A DNA stretch of 64,000 nucleotides from Streptomyces sp. CB02980 (GCF_014451325.2 NZ_JACSCH020000001.1:412845-476844); one strand, 5' to 3'; counted from the first letter of the stretch, positions 33,906 to 43,140 are shown. Translations and numbers: made by a program. The notes: generated from the sequence alone by a model not told the origin.

Positions 33906-36059
33906 ATGACAGGTGGGCGAGAGAAGCTCGTGGAACGGCTGCGGCAGGCCGGTCTTGACATCGTGGAGGGATCTCGGGTCGAGGGGGTCGTGAGGCCTTG
34001 GGCCGCTTGGCGACCGGTCGTCTCGGCCAACACCACACCGACGGTGGCCGTACGGATGGACGCACCGGAGCCGGTCGCCGAGCTCAACGGGCAGTGGTAC
34101 CGACTGGCGGTCGAGCTCGGGATCATCGGCACGGACGGCGCGTTCCTCATCCACGTCGCCGGCAGTGTGTCGGGCGACACGTCGCAGCGCTGGACGCGGG
34201 TGCGGCTCACCGAGCGGTGGGACCTCGCCGGAGTCCTCGGTGAGCGGCCCGGCCGGCCCGAGTTCGTCACGCTCTCCACGGACGGCGACGCTCTGATCGG
34301 GGCGACCACCGAGGAGTACGACGTCTGGCTCGTCGCACTGGACCGCCTCAAGGAGCGGCAGGAGGCGGAGGCGCGCGCCGCGGCCACCGAGACCGCCGAG
34401 GCACGGGCTGCCGCGTGGGAGCGGTTGTTCCGGGGGCCGATGTCTTCGCAGAGACTGCGTGAGGAGTGGGCGCACGGGCTGGCGCGCAACCCGGCCGTCT
34501 CCGAGGACCTTCGTGCGGGTCTCCTGGGCTTGACCCCTCACCTCCTGTGGCGTGCCCTCCCGGCCTCGGTCGTCGAGGCCGCGATGGTCCATCCGGAGTG
34601 GCAGGTGCGCGCGTTGCTCGCCGAGGTCCAGCCGAACATCACGACCGAGCAGTGGGCGCGCCTCATCCTGGGCGAGCAGGACGCCCGGAGGCGGTGGGTG
34701 CTCACCCTGCTCGCGGCAGACCGGCGCGCCGAGCTCACCGGCACCGCGTACGCGCGGCTCGCCGCGGACCCGTCCGCGCAGACGCGCCACGAGGCGGCCC
34801 GGCTGACCGGTCTGCCCGCCCACCTGCTCGCGGTGCTGGCCCGCGACGTCGATCCCTCCGTTCGCGCCTCGGCGTGCCGCGGGACGGCCTGGTCGCAGCT
34901 GGACAGCACGATCCGGCTGGCGCTTCTCGACGACCCCGACGGCAAGGTCCGCGTCGAGGCGCGCCTCCGGCACCACCAGGAGCACCCGCTGTCCCGGTCG
35001 GCCTACGACTCCGAGGGACTCGGCAGGAGCGACGCGTCGAGGACCTGCCGGCTCGAGCGCGATCTCGCCGAGCATCTGGCCCACTACGGCGACCCCGGCC
35101 GGCGCAGTGACCTCGCGGGGAACCCGTGGCTGGACAGTGACCTGGTCGCCGTTCTCGCCCTGGACCCCGACGAAGGCGTCCGGTTCGCGGTCTCCACGCG
35201 TCCCGATCTCACCGAGGAGCAACGGGCGCGCATCGCCGTCGACTTCGATCCGAGTACGCGCTCCAACGCGCTCGACTGGGTCAGGGCGCTGCACGACGAT
35301 CCCGACGCCATGCGGCGGCTGGCAGCCTCCTCGCACCCTCTCGTACGCAGAAGCGTCGCACGGGCCGGACACCTCCCGCCGGACGTCGTCGAGTCGCTCG
35401 CGCGCGACGAGGACCGTGTCGTGCAGCTCTTCCTCGCCGAATCGTGCGACGACGCGCCCGCCGAGATGCTGCTGCGGGTGTGGCAGTGGTGGAACGGCAG
35501 TCTCAGCACACCCGACCGTCCCCTCGGCCATCCGAACTTCCCCCGCCGTGACCTGGTCCGTCATGCCGACGACCCGAACCCAAGGATGCGGCAACTGGCC
35601 CTGGACGACCCGGAGTCGACCGTGGAGCTCGTCGAGCGCTTCAGCCGGGACAGCAACGAGGAGGTCCGGTTGCGGGCCGCGACCGACGCCCGGCTGGCGC
35701 CGGCGTCGGCGGTGCGGCTGCTCGACGACCCCTACGAGCAGGTGCGGCGGGCGGCGGCCAGGCACCCGAGACTGCCGGCGCGGACCCTGATCCCGCTGCT
35801 GCGCAACAAGGACACCGCATACGCGGCTGCCCAGAACCCGGGACTGCCCGAGCCGGTCATCGCGCGGATGATCCAGCAGATGCAGCGACTTCAGGCTGAG
35901 GCCGGGGGTGGGGCCGGGGGTGGGGCCGCCATCGGGCCCGCCGCTGAGGCCGGAGCCGGGCCCGCCGTCGGGCCCGCCGCCGGTGCCCAGGCCGGTACCG
36001 AAGCCGGTGCCGATGGTGATGCCGATGGTGATGCCGAGGCCTCCGCCCCTCGTCCATGA
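33906..36059 (+). CDS. HEAT/leucine-rich-variant repeat protein
   Basis: A 717-aa protein. The first about 160 residues are a mixed globular domain. Residues about 190-650 are helical repeats of HEAT/LRV type with recurring units such as ARDVDPSVRASACRG, ALDPDEGVRFAVSTRPDLTE and LDDPYEQVRRAAARHPRLPA. The last about 50 residues are a Gly/Ala/Pro/Asp repeat (AGPAVGPAAGAQ). Related Streptomyces proteins are often mislabelled PE-PGRS. It is probably a protein-binding scaffold with no enzyme motif. In-frame ATG/GTG options at 33900 and 33906 are equivalent. Confidence 0.75.
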   Translation: MTGGREKLVERLRQAGLDIVEGSRVEGVVRPWAAWRPVVSANTTPTVAVRMDAPEPVAELNGQWYRLAVELGIIGTDGAFLIHVAGSVSGDTSQRWTRVRLTERWDLAGVLGERPGRPEFVTLSTDGDALIGATTEEYDVWLVALDRLKERQEAEARAAATETAEARAAAWERLFRGPMSSQRLREEWAHGLARNPAVSEDLRAGLLGLTPHLLWRALPASVVEAAMVHPEWQVRALLAEVQPNITTEQWARLILGEQDARRRWVLTLLAADRRAELTGTAYARLAADPSAQTRHEAARLTGLPAHLLAVLARDVDPSVRASACRGTAWSQLDSTIRLALLDDPDGKVRVEARLRHHQEHPLSRSAYDSEGLGRSDASRTCRLERDLAEHLAHYGDPGRRSDLAGNPWLDSDLVAVLALDPDEGVRFAVSTRPDLTEEQRARIAVDFDPSTRSNALDWVRALHDDPDAMRRLAASSHPLVRRSVARAGHLPPDVVESLARDEDRVVQLFLAESCDDAPAEMLLRVWQWWNGSLSTPDRPLGHPNFPRRDLVRHADDPNPRMRQLALDDPESTVELVERFSRDSNEEVRLRAATDARLAPASAVRLLDDPYEQVRRAAARHPRLPARTLIPLLRNKDTAYAAAQNPGLPEPVIARMIQQMQRLQAEAGGGAGGGAAIGPAAEAGAGPAVGPAAGAQAGTEAGADGDADGDAEASAPRP

Positions 36060-36191
36060 TCCGTACGCCCCATCGGAGTGATCACTCGTTCGTGAGTTTC
36101 CGCTCGTTCGCGCCCACCACCCCGCGACGCTGGCCTTTCGCGGCGCGTGACCTGCGTCGCCGTATCGGTGCGGTGCGGAGGGGGAGATGTC

Positions 36192-36470
36192 ATGACGCGG
36201 GAAGCGAGCCGCCGCGGGGGTCCCGGTGAGCAGGCGGTGCTCCTGGTCGCCGGGCTGGCCGATGTGGCCCTGGGCACACTGGGGTCCGCACTCGGAGTCG
36301 TACGGGGGCTGGCCCGGCGCTCGGACGCGGCCGAGCTGGTCTCGGAGGCGGAGCGGGATCTGACCGCGCGTGGGCGGCTCGTACTGGATCGCTACGCGGC
36401 CGCACCCCCGGCGCACCTGGAGATCCTCGCCCGGCACGCCCTGGCCCGGCGGGTGGGCGAGAGTGGCTGA
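36192..36470 (+). CDS. Small conserved-looking protein upstream of polyprenyl synthase
   Basis: A 92-aa protein with a hydrophobic stretch AVLLVAGLADVALGTLGSAL at about 15-34 and charged helices afterwards (DAAELVSEAERDLTARGRLV). It is perhaps a peripheral or single-helix membrane protein. Its stop overlaps the GTG start of the polyprenyl synthase by eight bases, so the two are translationally coupled. The partnership suggests a role in membrane attachment of isoprenoid chemistry. The family is not recognised. Confidence 0.75.
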   Translation: MTREASRRGGPGEQAVLLVAGLADVALGTLGSALGVVRGLARRSDAAELVSEAERDLTARGRLVLDRYAAAPPAHLEILARHALARRVGESG

Positions 36471-37515
36471 TCAGTGGGAGTCGGCCGCCTTCAAGGCGCG
36501 TGTCGACGAGGTCCTGCACCGTTTCGTCGCCGACGAGGCCGACCTGCTGGCGGCGGTCGACCCGGCGCTCGGTCCGGTGGCCGAGCAGCTTGAGGCATCG
36601 GTCGCGGTCGGGAAGCGGCTACGGGCGGCGTTCTGCTACTGGGGCTGGCGGGCGGCTCGCCAGCCCGACAGCGACGCGCTGGTGCGGGCGGCGGCCTCCA
36701 TGGAGCTGGTGCACGCGGCCGCCGTCGTGCACGACGACCTCATCGACGACAGTCCGCTGCGGCACGGGCGGCCGACCGCCCACATCGCTCTCGGGGGCGC
36801 CGTACGGCACCACCCGCGGGCCGCGGATGCAGCCCGGTCCCTCGCGATGCTCGTCGGAGATCTGCTCATGTCGCTCGCCGGGCAGCTGTTCGCCACCAGC
36901 GGTCTGCCCGCCGCCTTCCTCGCCCGGGCCCGACCGTTGTGGGCGGCGCTGGCCCGCGATCTCATCGCCGGTGAGTGCCTGGAGATCCTCCACACCGGCG
37001 TCACCCCGGACACGACGGCGTCGCTGAAGGTGATCCGCTACAAGACCGCCAAGTACACCGTGGAGCAGCCCCTGTTGATCGGCGGTGTACTGGCCGGGGC
37101 CGGCGACCGGCTGCGCGAGGGGTACAGCGCCTACGGGCTGCCGCTGGGCGAGGCCTTCCAGCTCAGGGACGATCTGCTCGGCCTGTTCGGCGACACACGC
37201 CACACCGGCAAGGCCAACGCCGATGACGTACGCGGCCATCGTCCCACCGCGCTCCTCGCGGAGACGTGGCGCATCGCCGGTGCCGACGAGCGCGAGCAGC
37301 TGCGCGCTCTGCTGGGGCGGCACGACCTCGACGAGGACGGCCTGGAGGCCGTACGCGGGGTGATGCGGCGGCTCAAGGCACCCGACCGGGTCGAGAGCAT
37401 GATCGCCGCCAGGGTCGGGGAGGCGCTCGGCGCGCTCCACGAGCTGGACGTACCCGCGCCCGCGGCCCATGCCCTGACCGGCCTGGCGCATTCGGCTGCG
37501 GTCCGCCTGTCCTGA
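36463..37515 (+). CDS. Polyprenyl diphosphate synthase
   Basis: A 350-aa trans-prenyltransferase starting at GTG 36463. The first Asp-rich motif is HDDLIDD (DDxxD), at about residues 89-95, and the second is QLRDDLLGLFGD. The family condenses isopentenyl diphosphate onto allylic primers, making C20 or longer chains. The residues before the first motif (MELVHAAAVVHDDL) do not allow a confident chain length. It is coupled to the 92-aa gene, and 200 bp later comes an Lcp-like oxygenase that acts on polyisoprenoids in its family. A pathway cleaving or oxidising the product is plausible. Confidence 0.92.
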   Translation: MADQWESAAFKARVDEVLHRFVADEADLLAAVDPALGPVAEQLEASVAVGKRLRAAFCYWGWRAARQPDSDALVRAAASMELVHAAAVVHDDLIDDSPLRHGRPTAHIALGGAVRHHPRAADAARSLAMLVGDLLMSLAGQLFATSGLPAAFLARARPLWAALARDLIAGECLEILHTGVTPDTTASLKVIRYKTAKYTVEQPLLIGGVLAGAGDRLREGYSAYGLPLGEAFQLRDDLLGLFGDTRHTGKANADDVRGHRPTALLAETWRIAGADEREQLRALLGRHDLDEDGLEAVRGVMRRLKAPDRVESMIAARVGEALGALHELDVPAPAAHALTGLAHSAAVRLS

Positions 37516-37530
37516 CCCGGTCAGGACAGG
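37506..37530 (+). terminator. Hairpin across stop codon of polyprenyl synthase
   Basis: CCTGTCCTGACC (37506-37517) and GGTCAGGACAGG (37519-37530) are exact complements with one base between them, spanning the TGA at 37513-37515. It could attenuate read-through to the oxygenase gene. Confidence 0.5.
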
Positions 37531-37585
37531 CAGGACGGTCAGAACAGGCAGAACAGGCAGGACAGGCAGGACGGTCAGAACAGGC
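37525..37585. repeat. Two 25-bp direct repeats with nine-base subunits
   Basis: The same 25 bases occur at 37525-37549 and 37561-37585 (period 36). They are built from CAGGACAGG and CAGAACAGG units, immediately after the synthase gene. This looks like local slippage or a binding array; no gene is here. Confidence 0.8.
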
Positions 37586-37715
37586 GGAACTGCCCGGACC
37601 GCCTTGGCCCGACCCCGAACCGACCCCGAACCGACCTCGACAACCTGGGCGACCTGGACCGGCCACCGCTTCTCCGCGCCTCTCCTCCCCCACACAGATA
37701 CGAAGGAGTCTCCCC

Positions 37716-38879
37716 ATGCTCCACACCGAGACATCGATGCACGCCCTCCGGCAGAGCGGCGACGAGCTCGCCGACGCCACCGTCGCCGCTCTCTTCGAGC
37801 GCGGCGAGATGGGCACCTTCAACACCTTGATGCGCTTCTTCTCCACGGCCGGCGCGCCCGTTCCGGACGGGTTGCCCGATGTCGCCAGGGAGTACCTGGA
37901 GGCCACGAGCGCCCCGCCGGCCTGGGTGGACTGGGACGAGATGGAGCGGGCCCGGCTGTTCTTCATCGACAACAACGTGCACATCGCCACCGCCCTGTCC
38001 TTCGCCTCCATGCCCGCCTGCTATCTCGTCCCCCACGTGGCGAAGCTGCTGTCGACGACCCACGGTCTGAACTACCCCTCGACGCGTATGGCGGCGACCG
38101 GCCAGTTCACCGTCTATCTGATGCAGCCCGATGCCTTCGAGGCCGGCAGCCGTTTCATCCCCGCCGCACAGAAGGTCCGTCTGCTCCACGCCTCCATCCG
38201 CCACCACCTCACGCGCGAGGACCGCTGGGACGCCGGGATGTCGGGGGTGCCGATCTGCCAGGAGGACATGATCGGCGGGCAGATGTTCTTCTCGCTGCTC
38301 GTCCTCGACAGCCTGCACCGCCTCGGCATCCACATGTCGCAGGAGGGAGCGGAGGCGTACTACTACGCCTGGCGTGTGGTCGGCGCGATGCTCGGCGTCG
38401 ACCAGGACGCCGTCCCCAAGTCCCTTGACGAGGCACGCCGGTTCCTCGATCAGTACATGATCCGGTACATGGGGCCGTCCCCGGAGGGCGCCCACCTGAC
38501 CCGGCAGCTCATCCAGCTCTACGAGGACATCGTGCCCGGGACGCTGCTCGACCCGGTCGTGGCCGCTCTCGTCCGGTACCTCATCGGCGACACCAGTGCC
38601 GACTGGCTCGAGGTTCCCAGCACGCCCTGGGACACCGTCGTCAAGGCCGTGCCCCATCTCCTGGGCGTACTGGAGACCGTCGAGGACCGCTCACCGCTCG
38701 GCGCCTGGGCGCTCGACCGGCTCGGGCACCTCACGACGGTCTTCGAGCTGTCCTCGCTCACCCGGGGGCGCGTCATGCACTACGCCATCCCCGAGCACCT
38801 CAGGAAGGAGTACGGCGTCCCCGACGCACCGTCCCGCGCCCGTCGTTGGACTCCACCTGCCGCCACGCTCGCTCCGTGA
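37716..38879 (+). CDS. Latex-clearing-protein-like heme oxygenase (DUF2236)
   Basis: A 387-aa DUF2236 protein with a normal ribosome-binding site (GAAGGAG). In the region AATGQFTVYLM it keeps Arg124-x3-Thr128, and 30 residues later His158 in KVRLLHASIRHHL. This Arg/Thr/His arrangement with the 30-residue Thr-to-His spacing matches what I recall for the heme pocket of LcpK30 (R164, T168, H198). The equivalent of Lcp Lys167 is Ala. No signal peptide is present, unlike secreted Lcp, so an intracellular isoprenoid substrate is more likely than rubber. It follows the polyprenyl synthase and small protein genes. Confidence 0.8.
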   Translation: MLHTETSMHALRQSGDELADATVAALFERGEMGTFNTLMRFFSTAGAPVPDGLPDVAREYLEATSAPPAWVDWDEMERARLFFIDNNVHIATALSFASMPACYLVPHVAKLLSTTHGLNYPSTRMAATGQFTVYLMQPDAFEAGSRFIPAAQKVRLLHASIRHHLTREDRWDAGMSGVPICQEDMIGGQMFFSLLVLDSLHRLGIHMSQEGAEAYYYAWRVVGAMLGVDQDAVPKSLDEARRFLDQYMIRYMGPSPEGAHLTRQLIQLYEDIVPGTLLDPVVAALVRYLIGDTSADWLEVPSTPWDTVVKAVPHLLGVLETVEDRSPLGAWALDRLGHLTTVFELSSLTRGRVMHYAIPEHLRKEYGVPDAPSRARRWTPPAATLAP

Positions 38880-39033
38880 GCCGACCGCCCCGGGCTCAGG
38901 CGGCATCCCGCTCTGCTTGAAGCCGCACGAGATGCGGTCCCTCCCCGCACGCCTCGTGCTGGTATGCGCGGTCATGCGCCTGGCAGAAGTACGAGAACAC
39001 CGTGCAGTCGTCCTCGTCGGTCGGCTCGTGGAA

Positions 39034-39085
39034 ACCGGGCCCGGCTCGATACCCCGCGGCAGCAAGGGCTCAAGCCGGGCCCGGT
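39034..39085. terminator. 13-bp inverted repeat between convergent genes
   Basis: ACCGGGCCCGGCT (39034-39046) and AGCCGGGCCCGGT (39073-39085) are exact complements with a 26-base loop. It lies between the convergent oxygenase (+) and the secreted-protein gene (-), so it probably terminates transcription from either side. Confidence 0.6.
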
Positions 39086-39142
39086 GGCCAATCGTCAGAT
39101 CCTCGCGTCCCGCAGACGCGAGCCGGTCGCGGGCGTTCTGTG

Positions 39143-40189
39143 TCAGGGAAGGGTGGCCGCGAGCGCCAGGCGGGTGGCGCGCTGACTGCGGTACGCCGCG
39201 AGGTCGTCCGCGACCTCGGAGGCGACGCGCTTCTGGTGGGCCGTCTCGATCGCGGCCCCGAAGCCGACCAGGTTCACCTTCCGCTTGCACGCGACGTCGC
39301 GGACTGCGGCCGCGATCGCAGCGGGCCCGTCGAGGTCGTCCCCGAAGTCGAGCTTGCGCGTCACCTCGTACGGGGTCTCGATGCCCGGATAGCCGGCGCG
39401 TGCCATGCAGCGCGACCAGAGCCCGAAGACCCGCTGCATCCGGGAGTCCGCCTTGGCACGGGTGTGGGCCTCGGAGGAGAGCATGAACGGGAAGAGCGCG
39501 TCGATGCTCGTCCGGGTGGGGAAATAGAGCGTGCGATATCCCTCGCCGAGGCAGCCGTGGACGGGGACGCTCACCCCGTTGACCTTGATCCCGGTGTCCG
39601 TCTCCTGCGCCTCCTCCTCGGAGAGCGGGTCCGGCATCGGGAGCGTGTCGCCCGGCCGGTGGCCGTACAGGGCGGTGAGGCCGTCGTCGTTCAGGGGCGG
39701 CTCCTCCGGGCGCGGCGGGCGGGGCGTGCCGGCGGTCGTGTCGTAGCCGTGCGTCGCCGCGAACGCCGGGTCGGCGAGCCCGAAGAGGTAGCGGTGGGGA
39801 TCCTCGGGGCCGGTGACCGGCGCCGGGTCCTGGCGTACGTACGTGATGCCGTAGCGCGCCATGCACCGGGTGATCAGCCGATTCTGGGCGACGTCGGTCA
39901 TGCGGCGTTCCGCGGCCGTGTCCGTCACGCTGTCGAAGGGAAGCTTCAGGTCGGCGGTGGCCGGGTTGATCAGGATGCGACCGAGGGCGGGCTCGCCGTT
40001 GCGCGGCTGTGCGGACTGCGCGGGCTGATTGGTCTGTGCGGGCCGGGTTGTCTGTGCGGGCTGAGCTGCCTGTGCGGACGGGGTTGTCTGTGCGGCTGCG
40101 GAGCCTGATGCGGCCGGCAGCCAGGTGAGTAACGCGGCTGTCAGTACGCCGGTCGCTGCCGCCGCTCGGCGGTGTCGGACGGAATGCAT
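39143..40189 (-). CDS. Secreted protein of unknown function with PAQ repeats
   Basis: A 348-aa exported protein. The signal peptide is about 1-33 (HSVRHRRAAAATGVLTAALL), then a Gln/Pro/Ala low-complexity stretch of five-residue units (AAQPAQTTRPAQTNQPAQ). The folded part begins at about 65. The mature part has paired cysteines (LITRCMARYG, VHGCLGEGY, LWSRCMARAG, VACKRKV) suggesting disulfides. I do not recognise a family. Confidence 0.75.
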   Translation of the reverse strand: MHSVRHRRAAAATGVLTAALLTWLPAASGSAAAQTTPSAQAAQPAQTTRPAQTNQPAQSAQPRNGEPALGRILINPATADLKLPFDSVTDTAAERRMTDVAQNRLITRCMARYGITYVRQDPAPVTGPEDPHRYLFGLADPAFAATHGYDTTAGTPRPPRPEEPPLNDDGLTALYGHRPGDTLPMPDPLSEEEAQETDTGIKVNGVSVPVHGCLGEGYRTLYFPTRTSIDALFPFMLSSEAHTRAKADSRMQRVFGLWSRCMARAGYPGIETPYEVTRKLDFGDDLDGPAAIAAAVRDVACKRKVNLVGFGAAIETAHQKRVASEVADDLAAYRSQRATRLALAATLP

Positions 40190-40411
40190 GCTGTGGTCTG
40201 CTCCCTGGTCGTGGGAATCGGATCTGTCGCGCTTCCGGCGGGAGTCTGCGGATCACGCGGGCGGGTGGGCAAGGCCATCGGCGACATATCGACGCCCTGT
40301 GACAGAACGGACTCATTGGATCGGGGTCGGATCGCCGTGCGGAAGCACTGTCGCAACCCCACTACCCGGCGGTAACCTTCGTTTCCCGTACGCGACTTGG
40401 GGGGGCGCTGC

Positions 40412-41269
40412 ATGGGTACCGTCACGAGGTTCGACACCGTCGCGGAGCACGAGAGGACCCGTGCCGCACTGAGGGCCGTGGTCCTGCGCCTGGTCCGGCT
40501 CTTGCGGGACGTGCCGGACATGGAGGCGGCCTCCGGGGTCCCCGTGTGGACCGTGGGGGACGTCGGCACGCACCTCGCGGGCGTGCACTTCGCGTACTCC
40601 GCCGGTTTCACCGACGAGGCCATGGAGTGGGACGCCCTCCTCCCGCCGGGCGACGGCTCGTTCAGCGAGCGGATCGCGGCCTTGAACGCCACCTCCATCG
40701 GCCTCTTCGGCGGCGGGGAGCGTGCCCGTATCGGCGAGTTCATCGGCGAGCGGAGCGAGATGTTCCTGCGGGTCACCGAGGGGCTCGCACCTGACACCCC
40801 CGTCAACGCACCCTGGCTCGGGAAGGACCTGTCCCTCACGCTGGCGGCTGCGACCGGTCTGATGCTCAGCGAGACTCTCGTACACGGCCTGGACATCGCC
40901 CGCGGCGCCGGACTCCCCTGGCCGATCGGCCCCGACGAGGCGAGCCTCGTGCTCGGTCAGTCGATGCCGACGATGATGCCGCTGGGCCTGGACGCGGAGA
41001 AGGCGAGGGGCGTCGGCATCGCGTTCGACCTGGCCATCAAGGGCGGCCCGCGACTGGCGGTCGTCGTCGAGAACGGGGCGGCGACCGTGACCCGTGACGC
41101 CCCGCCGCGCGCGTACGACTGCCGGATCACGGCGGAGCCGGTCGCGTTCCTGCTGGTCTCCTTCCGCCGCATGCCCGTGTGGAAGGCGATCGCGTACGGG
41201 CGGATGCGGGCCGGCGGTCGCAGGCCGTGGCTCGCCATGCGGCTCGGCGAGCTCATCGGCAGTCCTTGA
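40412..41269 (+). CDS. Mycothiol-dependent maleylpyruvate-isomerase-family enzyme
   Basis: A 285-aa protein with an N-terminal DinB/MDMPI four-helix domain (PVWTVGDVGTHLAGVHFAYS has the metal-site His; SETLVHGLDIARG has another) and a C-terminal SCP2-like domain. This is the usual maleylpyruvate isomerase/mycothiol-dependent layout. Mycothiol is the actinobacterial low-molecular-weight thiol, so a role in isomerising or detoxifying a thiol-conjugated compound is likely. The ATG at 40412 follows a G-rich stretch. Confidence 0.87.
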   Translation: MGTVTRFDTVAEHERTRAALRAVVLRLVRLLRDVPDMEAASGVPVWTVGDVGTHLAGVHFAYSAGFTDEAMEWDALLPPGDGSFSERIAALNATSIGLFGGGERARIGEFIGERSEMFLRVTEGLAPDTPVNAPWLGKDLSLTLAAATGLMLSETLVHGLDIARGAGLPWPIGPDEASLVLGQSMPTMMPLGLDAEKARGVGIAFDLAIKGGPRLAVVVENGAATVTRDAPPRAYDCRITAEPVAFLLVSFRRMPVWKAIAYGRMRAGGRRPWLAMRLGELIGSP

Positions 41270-41389
41270 TCCGAGGGCGTACGACGGGTTCGCGTCTTCA
41301 CAGTGGTCAGCCGTTCCGACGGCATCTCACAGGCCGCGCCGCTGCACTCCGACGATCGCCGGCGCCGCCGTGCCCGGCGTCCAAGTCGC

Positions 41390-41977
41390 GTGCGCGCCGC
41401 AGGCTGCAGGGACGACGCGGTCGGGCTCGTACTGCCCACGGGCTACTCGTTCAATCTGGACGGGGCCTCGATCTACCTGTCCGTCGGGACGCTCTTCATC
41501 GCCCAGGCGGTAGGCGTCGACCTGACGCTGGGCCAGCAGATCACGGTGGTCCTGGTCCTGATGCCGACCAGCAAGGGCATGGCCGGTGTCCCCGGCTCGG
41601 CGTTCCTCGCGCTCTCCGCGACGGCTTCCGCCCTCGGGGTCATCCCGGCCGGTGCCGTGGCCCTGCTGCTCGGCGTCGACCGGATCATGGACGCGATGCG
41701 CGTCGCGACGAATCTGCTCGGCAACTGCGTGGCGGTCTTCGTGGTCTCGCGGTGGGAGGGCGCGCTCGACCGGGTGACGGCCAGGAAGGTACGGAACGGC
41801 GAGATCGAGTTCGTACCGGACAAGACGCCCGAGAAGTCGGTGAAGACGGAGGAGACGCCGGAGAAGGCGCCGGAGGACGCGCCGGGGAAGGCCTCCGAAG
41901 CTGGAGCGGCGGGCGAGGCGGTCGGGACGGCAGTGGCTGCCGAGACTGCACCCGAGGCAAAGTCCCTGCAAGCGTAG
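41390..41977 (+). pseudogene. C-terminal fragment of a dicarboxylate/cation symporter (DctA type)
   Basis: The reading frame from about 41390 matches only the last part of DctA: GCRDDAVGLVLPTGYSFNLD, then LLGVDRIMDAMRVATNLLG and FVVSRWEGALDRV. These are the conserved re-entrant loop and last helices. About two-thirds of the N-terminus is absent upstream, so no working carrier can be made. An acidic tail (about 50 residues, EKAPEDAPGKASEAGA) follows. It is a 5' deletion remnant. Confidence 0.85.
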
Positions 41978-42093
41978 GCGAGTTGCCCGATTGAGGCGGC
42001 GGTTGCGGGGCCCGGCCGATGCGAGCCGGGCCCCCGGCCGGGCCACTCCTCCCCAGCCGGACCGCTGCTCCCCGCCGGTGAGAGGATCACGGC

Positions 42094-42894
42094 ATGGCTG
42101 CTGACATGTCCCATGCTGATGCCGACGCCATCGCTGACCATCCGTTGCTGAACCGCGCCCGCAGGCTGTGGGAGACGCTGGCCAACGCGCCGGTGTCGTT
42201 TGCGTCGTCCGGTGGACCCGCTGGTCCCGCTGGTCCCGCCGTGGTCGTTTCGCCGGCCTCCGCACTGTGCCCGCCCTCCTGGGCGGGAATCGTGGTCCTG
42301 GGCGACGCGGCGATCGCCACCGCGCCCACGGAGAGCGCAGCCCTGGTACTGCGCCGCGCGCTCGCTTCGGTGCCGGTCGACTCGCTCACCCGGCCGGAGA
42401 CGGTTCGGGCCGTACTGCCGGTGTCGGACGTGCCAGGTCCGGCGAGCTTGGCGTACCTCTCCGGCGCCGCCTTCCGTCCCGCGCACCCGGACGGCGCTGT
42501 CGAGCCCCTGGCCTCCGACCATCCCGACCTTCAGGGGTTGTTGCGGTCGGCCGAGCCGGAGGACGTCGCGGAGAGCGGTATGGAGGAGATCACCTCTCCA
42601 GCATTCGTCGTGCGCGAAGGAACGGACGTGGTGGCCGCGGCGGGATACCGCACCTGGCCCGCCGAGACCGCGCACGTCTGTGTGCTGACGCATCCGCGGT
42701 GGCGCGGCCGCCGACTCGCCCGCCACACGAGCTCCGCCGCCGTGGGGCACGCACTGGCCGCGGGCTCGCTCCCCCAGTGGCGTGCCCGCCCGCCGGCCTC
42801 TCGAAGAGTCGCGCGGTCGCTCGGGTTCCAGGAGCTGGGACGTCAGCTGAGCATCCGCTTGGCGGTGGACGCGCTCGGCGGCGCACGAGGGTGA
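42094..42894 (+). CDS. GNAT-family acetyltransferase-like protein
   Basis: A 266-aa protein with a non-catalytic-looking N-terminal half and a C-terminal GNAT part. In the GNAT part VVAAAGYRTWPAETAHVCVL, then LTHPRWRGRRLARHTSSAAV, supplies the acetyl-CoA motif (R/Q-x-x-G-x-G/A is here RWRGRRLA). The terminal GFQELGRQLSIRL is typical of GNAT folds. It moves an acetyl group from acetyl-CoA to an unknown amine. GAGAGGA lies eight bases before the ATG. Confidence 0.72.
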   Translation: MAADMSHADADAIADHPLLNRARRLWETLANAPVSFASSGGPAGPAGPAVVVSPASALCPPSWAGIVVLGDAAIATAPTESAALVLRRALASVPVDSLTRPETVRAVLPVSDVPGPASLAYLSGAAFRPAHPDGAVEPLASDHPDLQGLLRSAEPEDVAESGMEEITSPAFVVREGTDVVAAAGYRTWPAETAHVCVLTHPRWRGRRLARHTSSAAVGHALAAGSLPQWRARPPASRRVARSLGFQELGRQLSIRLAVDALGGARG

Positions 42895-43084
42895 GCTGCG
42901 CAAGGATGGTGCGACGTCCTGTTCGGTGTCGCGAACCGGCCGTTCCCCTGGGCCGTGGTTCACCTGGCATGGACAGGCCTCGAAGAACGTGCGCCGTGGC
43001 CGACGACAACGCCGCTTGCGAGCTTGGAGTGGTCACGGTGGTCAGCCGCTCCGTCTGGTGCTGGGCTTCATGTGGCGACCCTGC

Positions 43085-43115
43085 GTCGACTCACTCGGCG
43101 GGCGGGTGAGTCGAC
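43085..43115. terminator. Hairpin between convergent GNAT and inhibitor genes
   Basis: GTCGACTCAC (43085-43094) and GTGAGTCGAC (43106-43115) form a perfect ten-base stem 25 bases downstream of the inhibitor stop (minus). It is probably a terminator for the inhibitor gene and also for the GNAT transcript. Confidence 0.6.
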
Positions 43116-43140
43116 ACGGCCGGGCTCACCGTGAGCGCGG

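Noticed and set aside
33684..36437. A 917-codon open frame opposite the HEAT-repeat gene
   Set aside because: It is a phase shadow with low-complexity Gly/Arg/Pro content and no recognisable protein.
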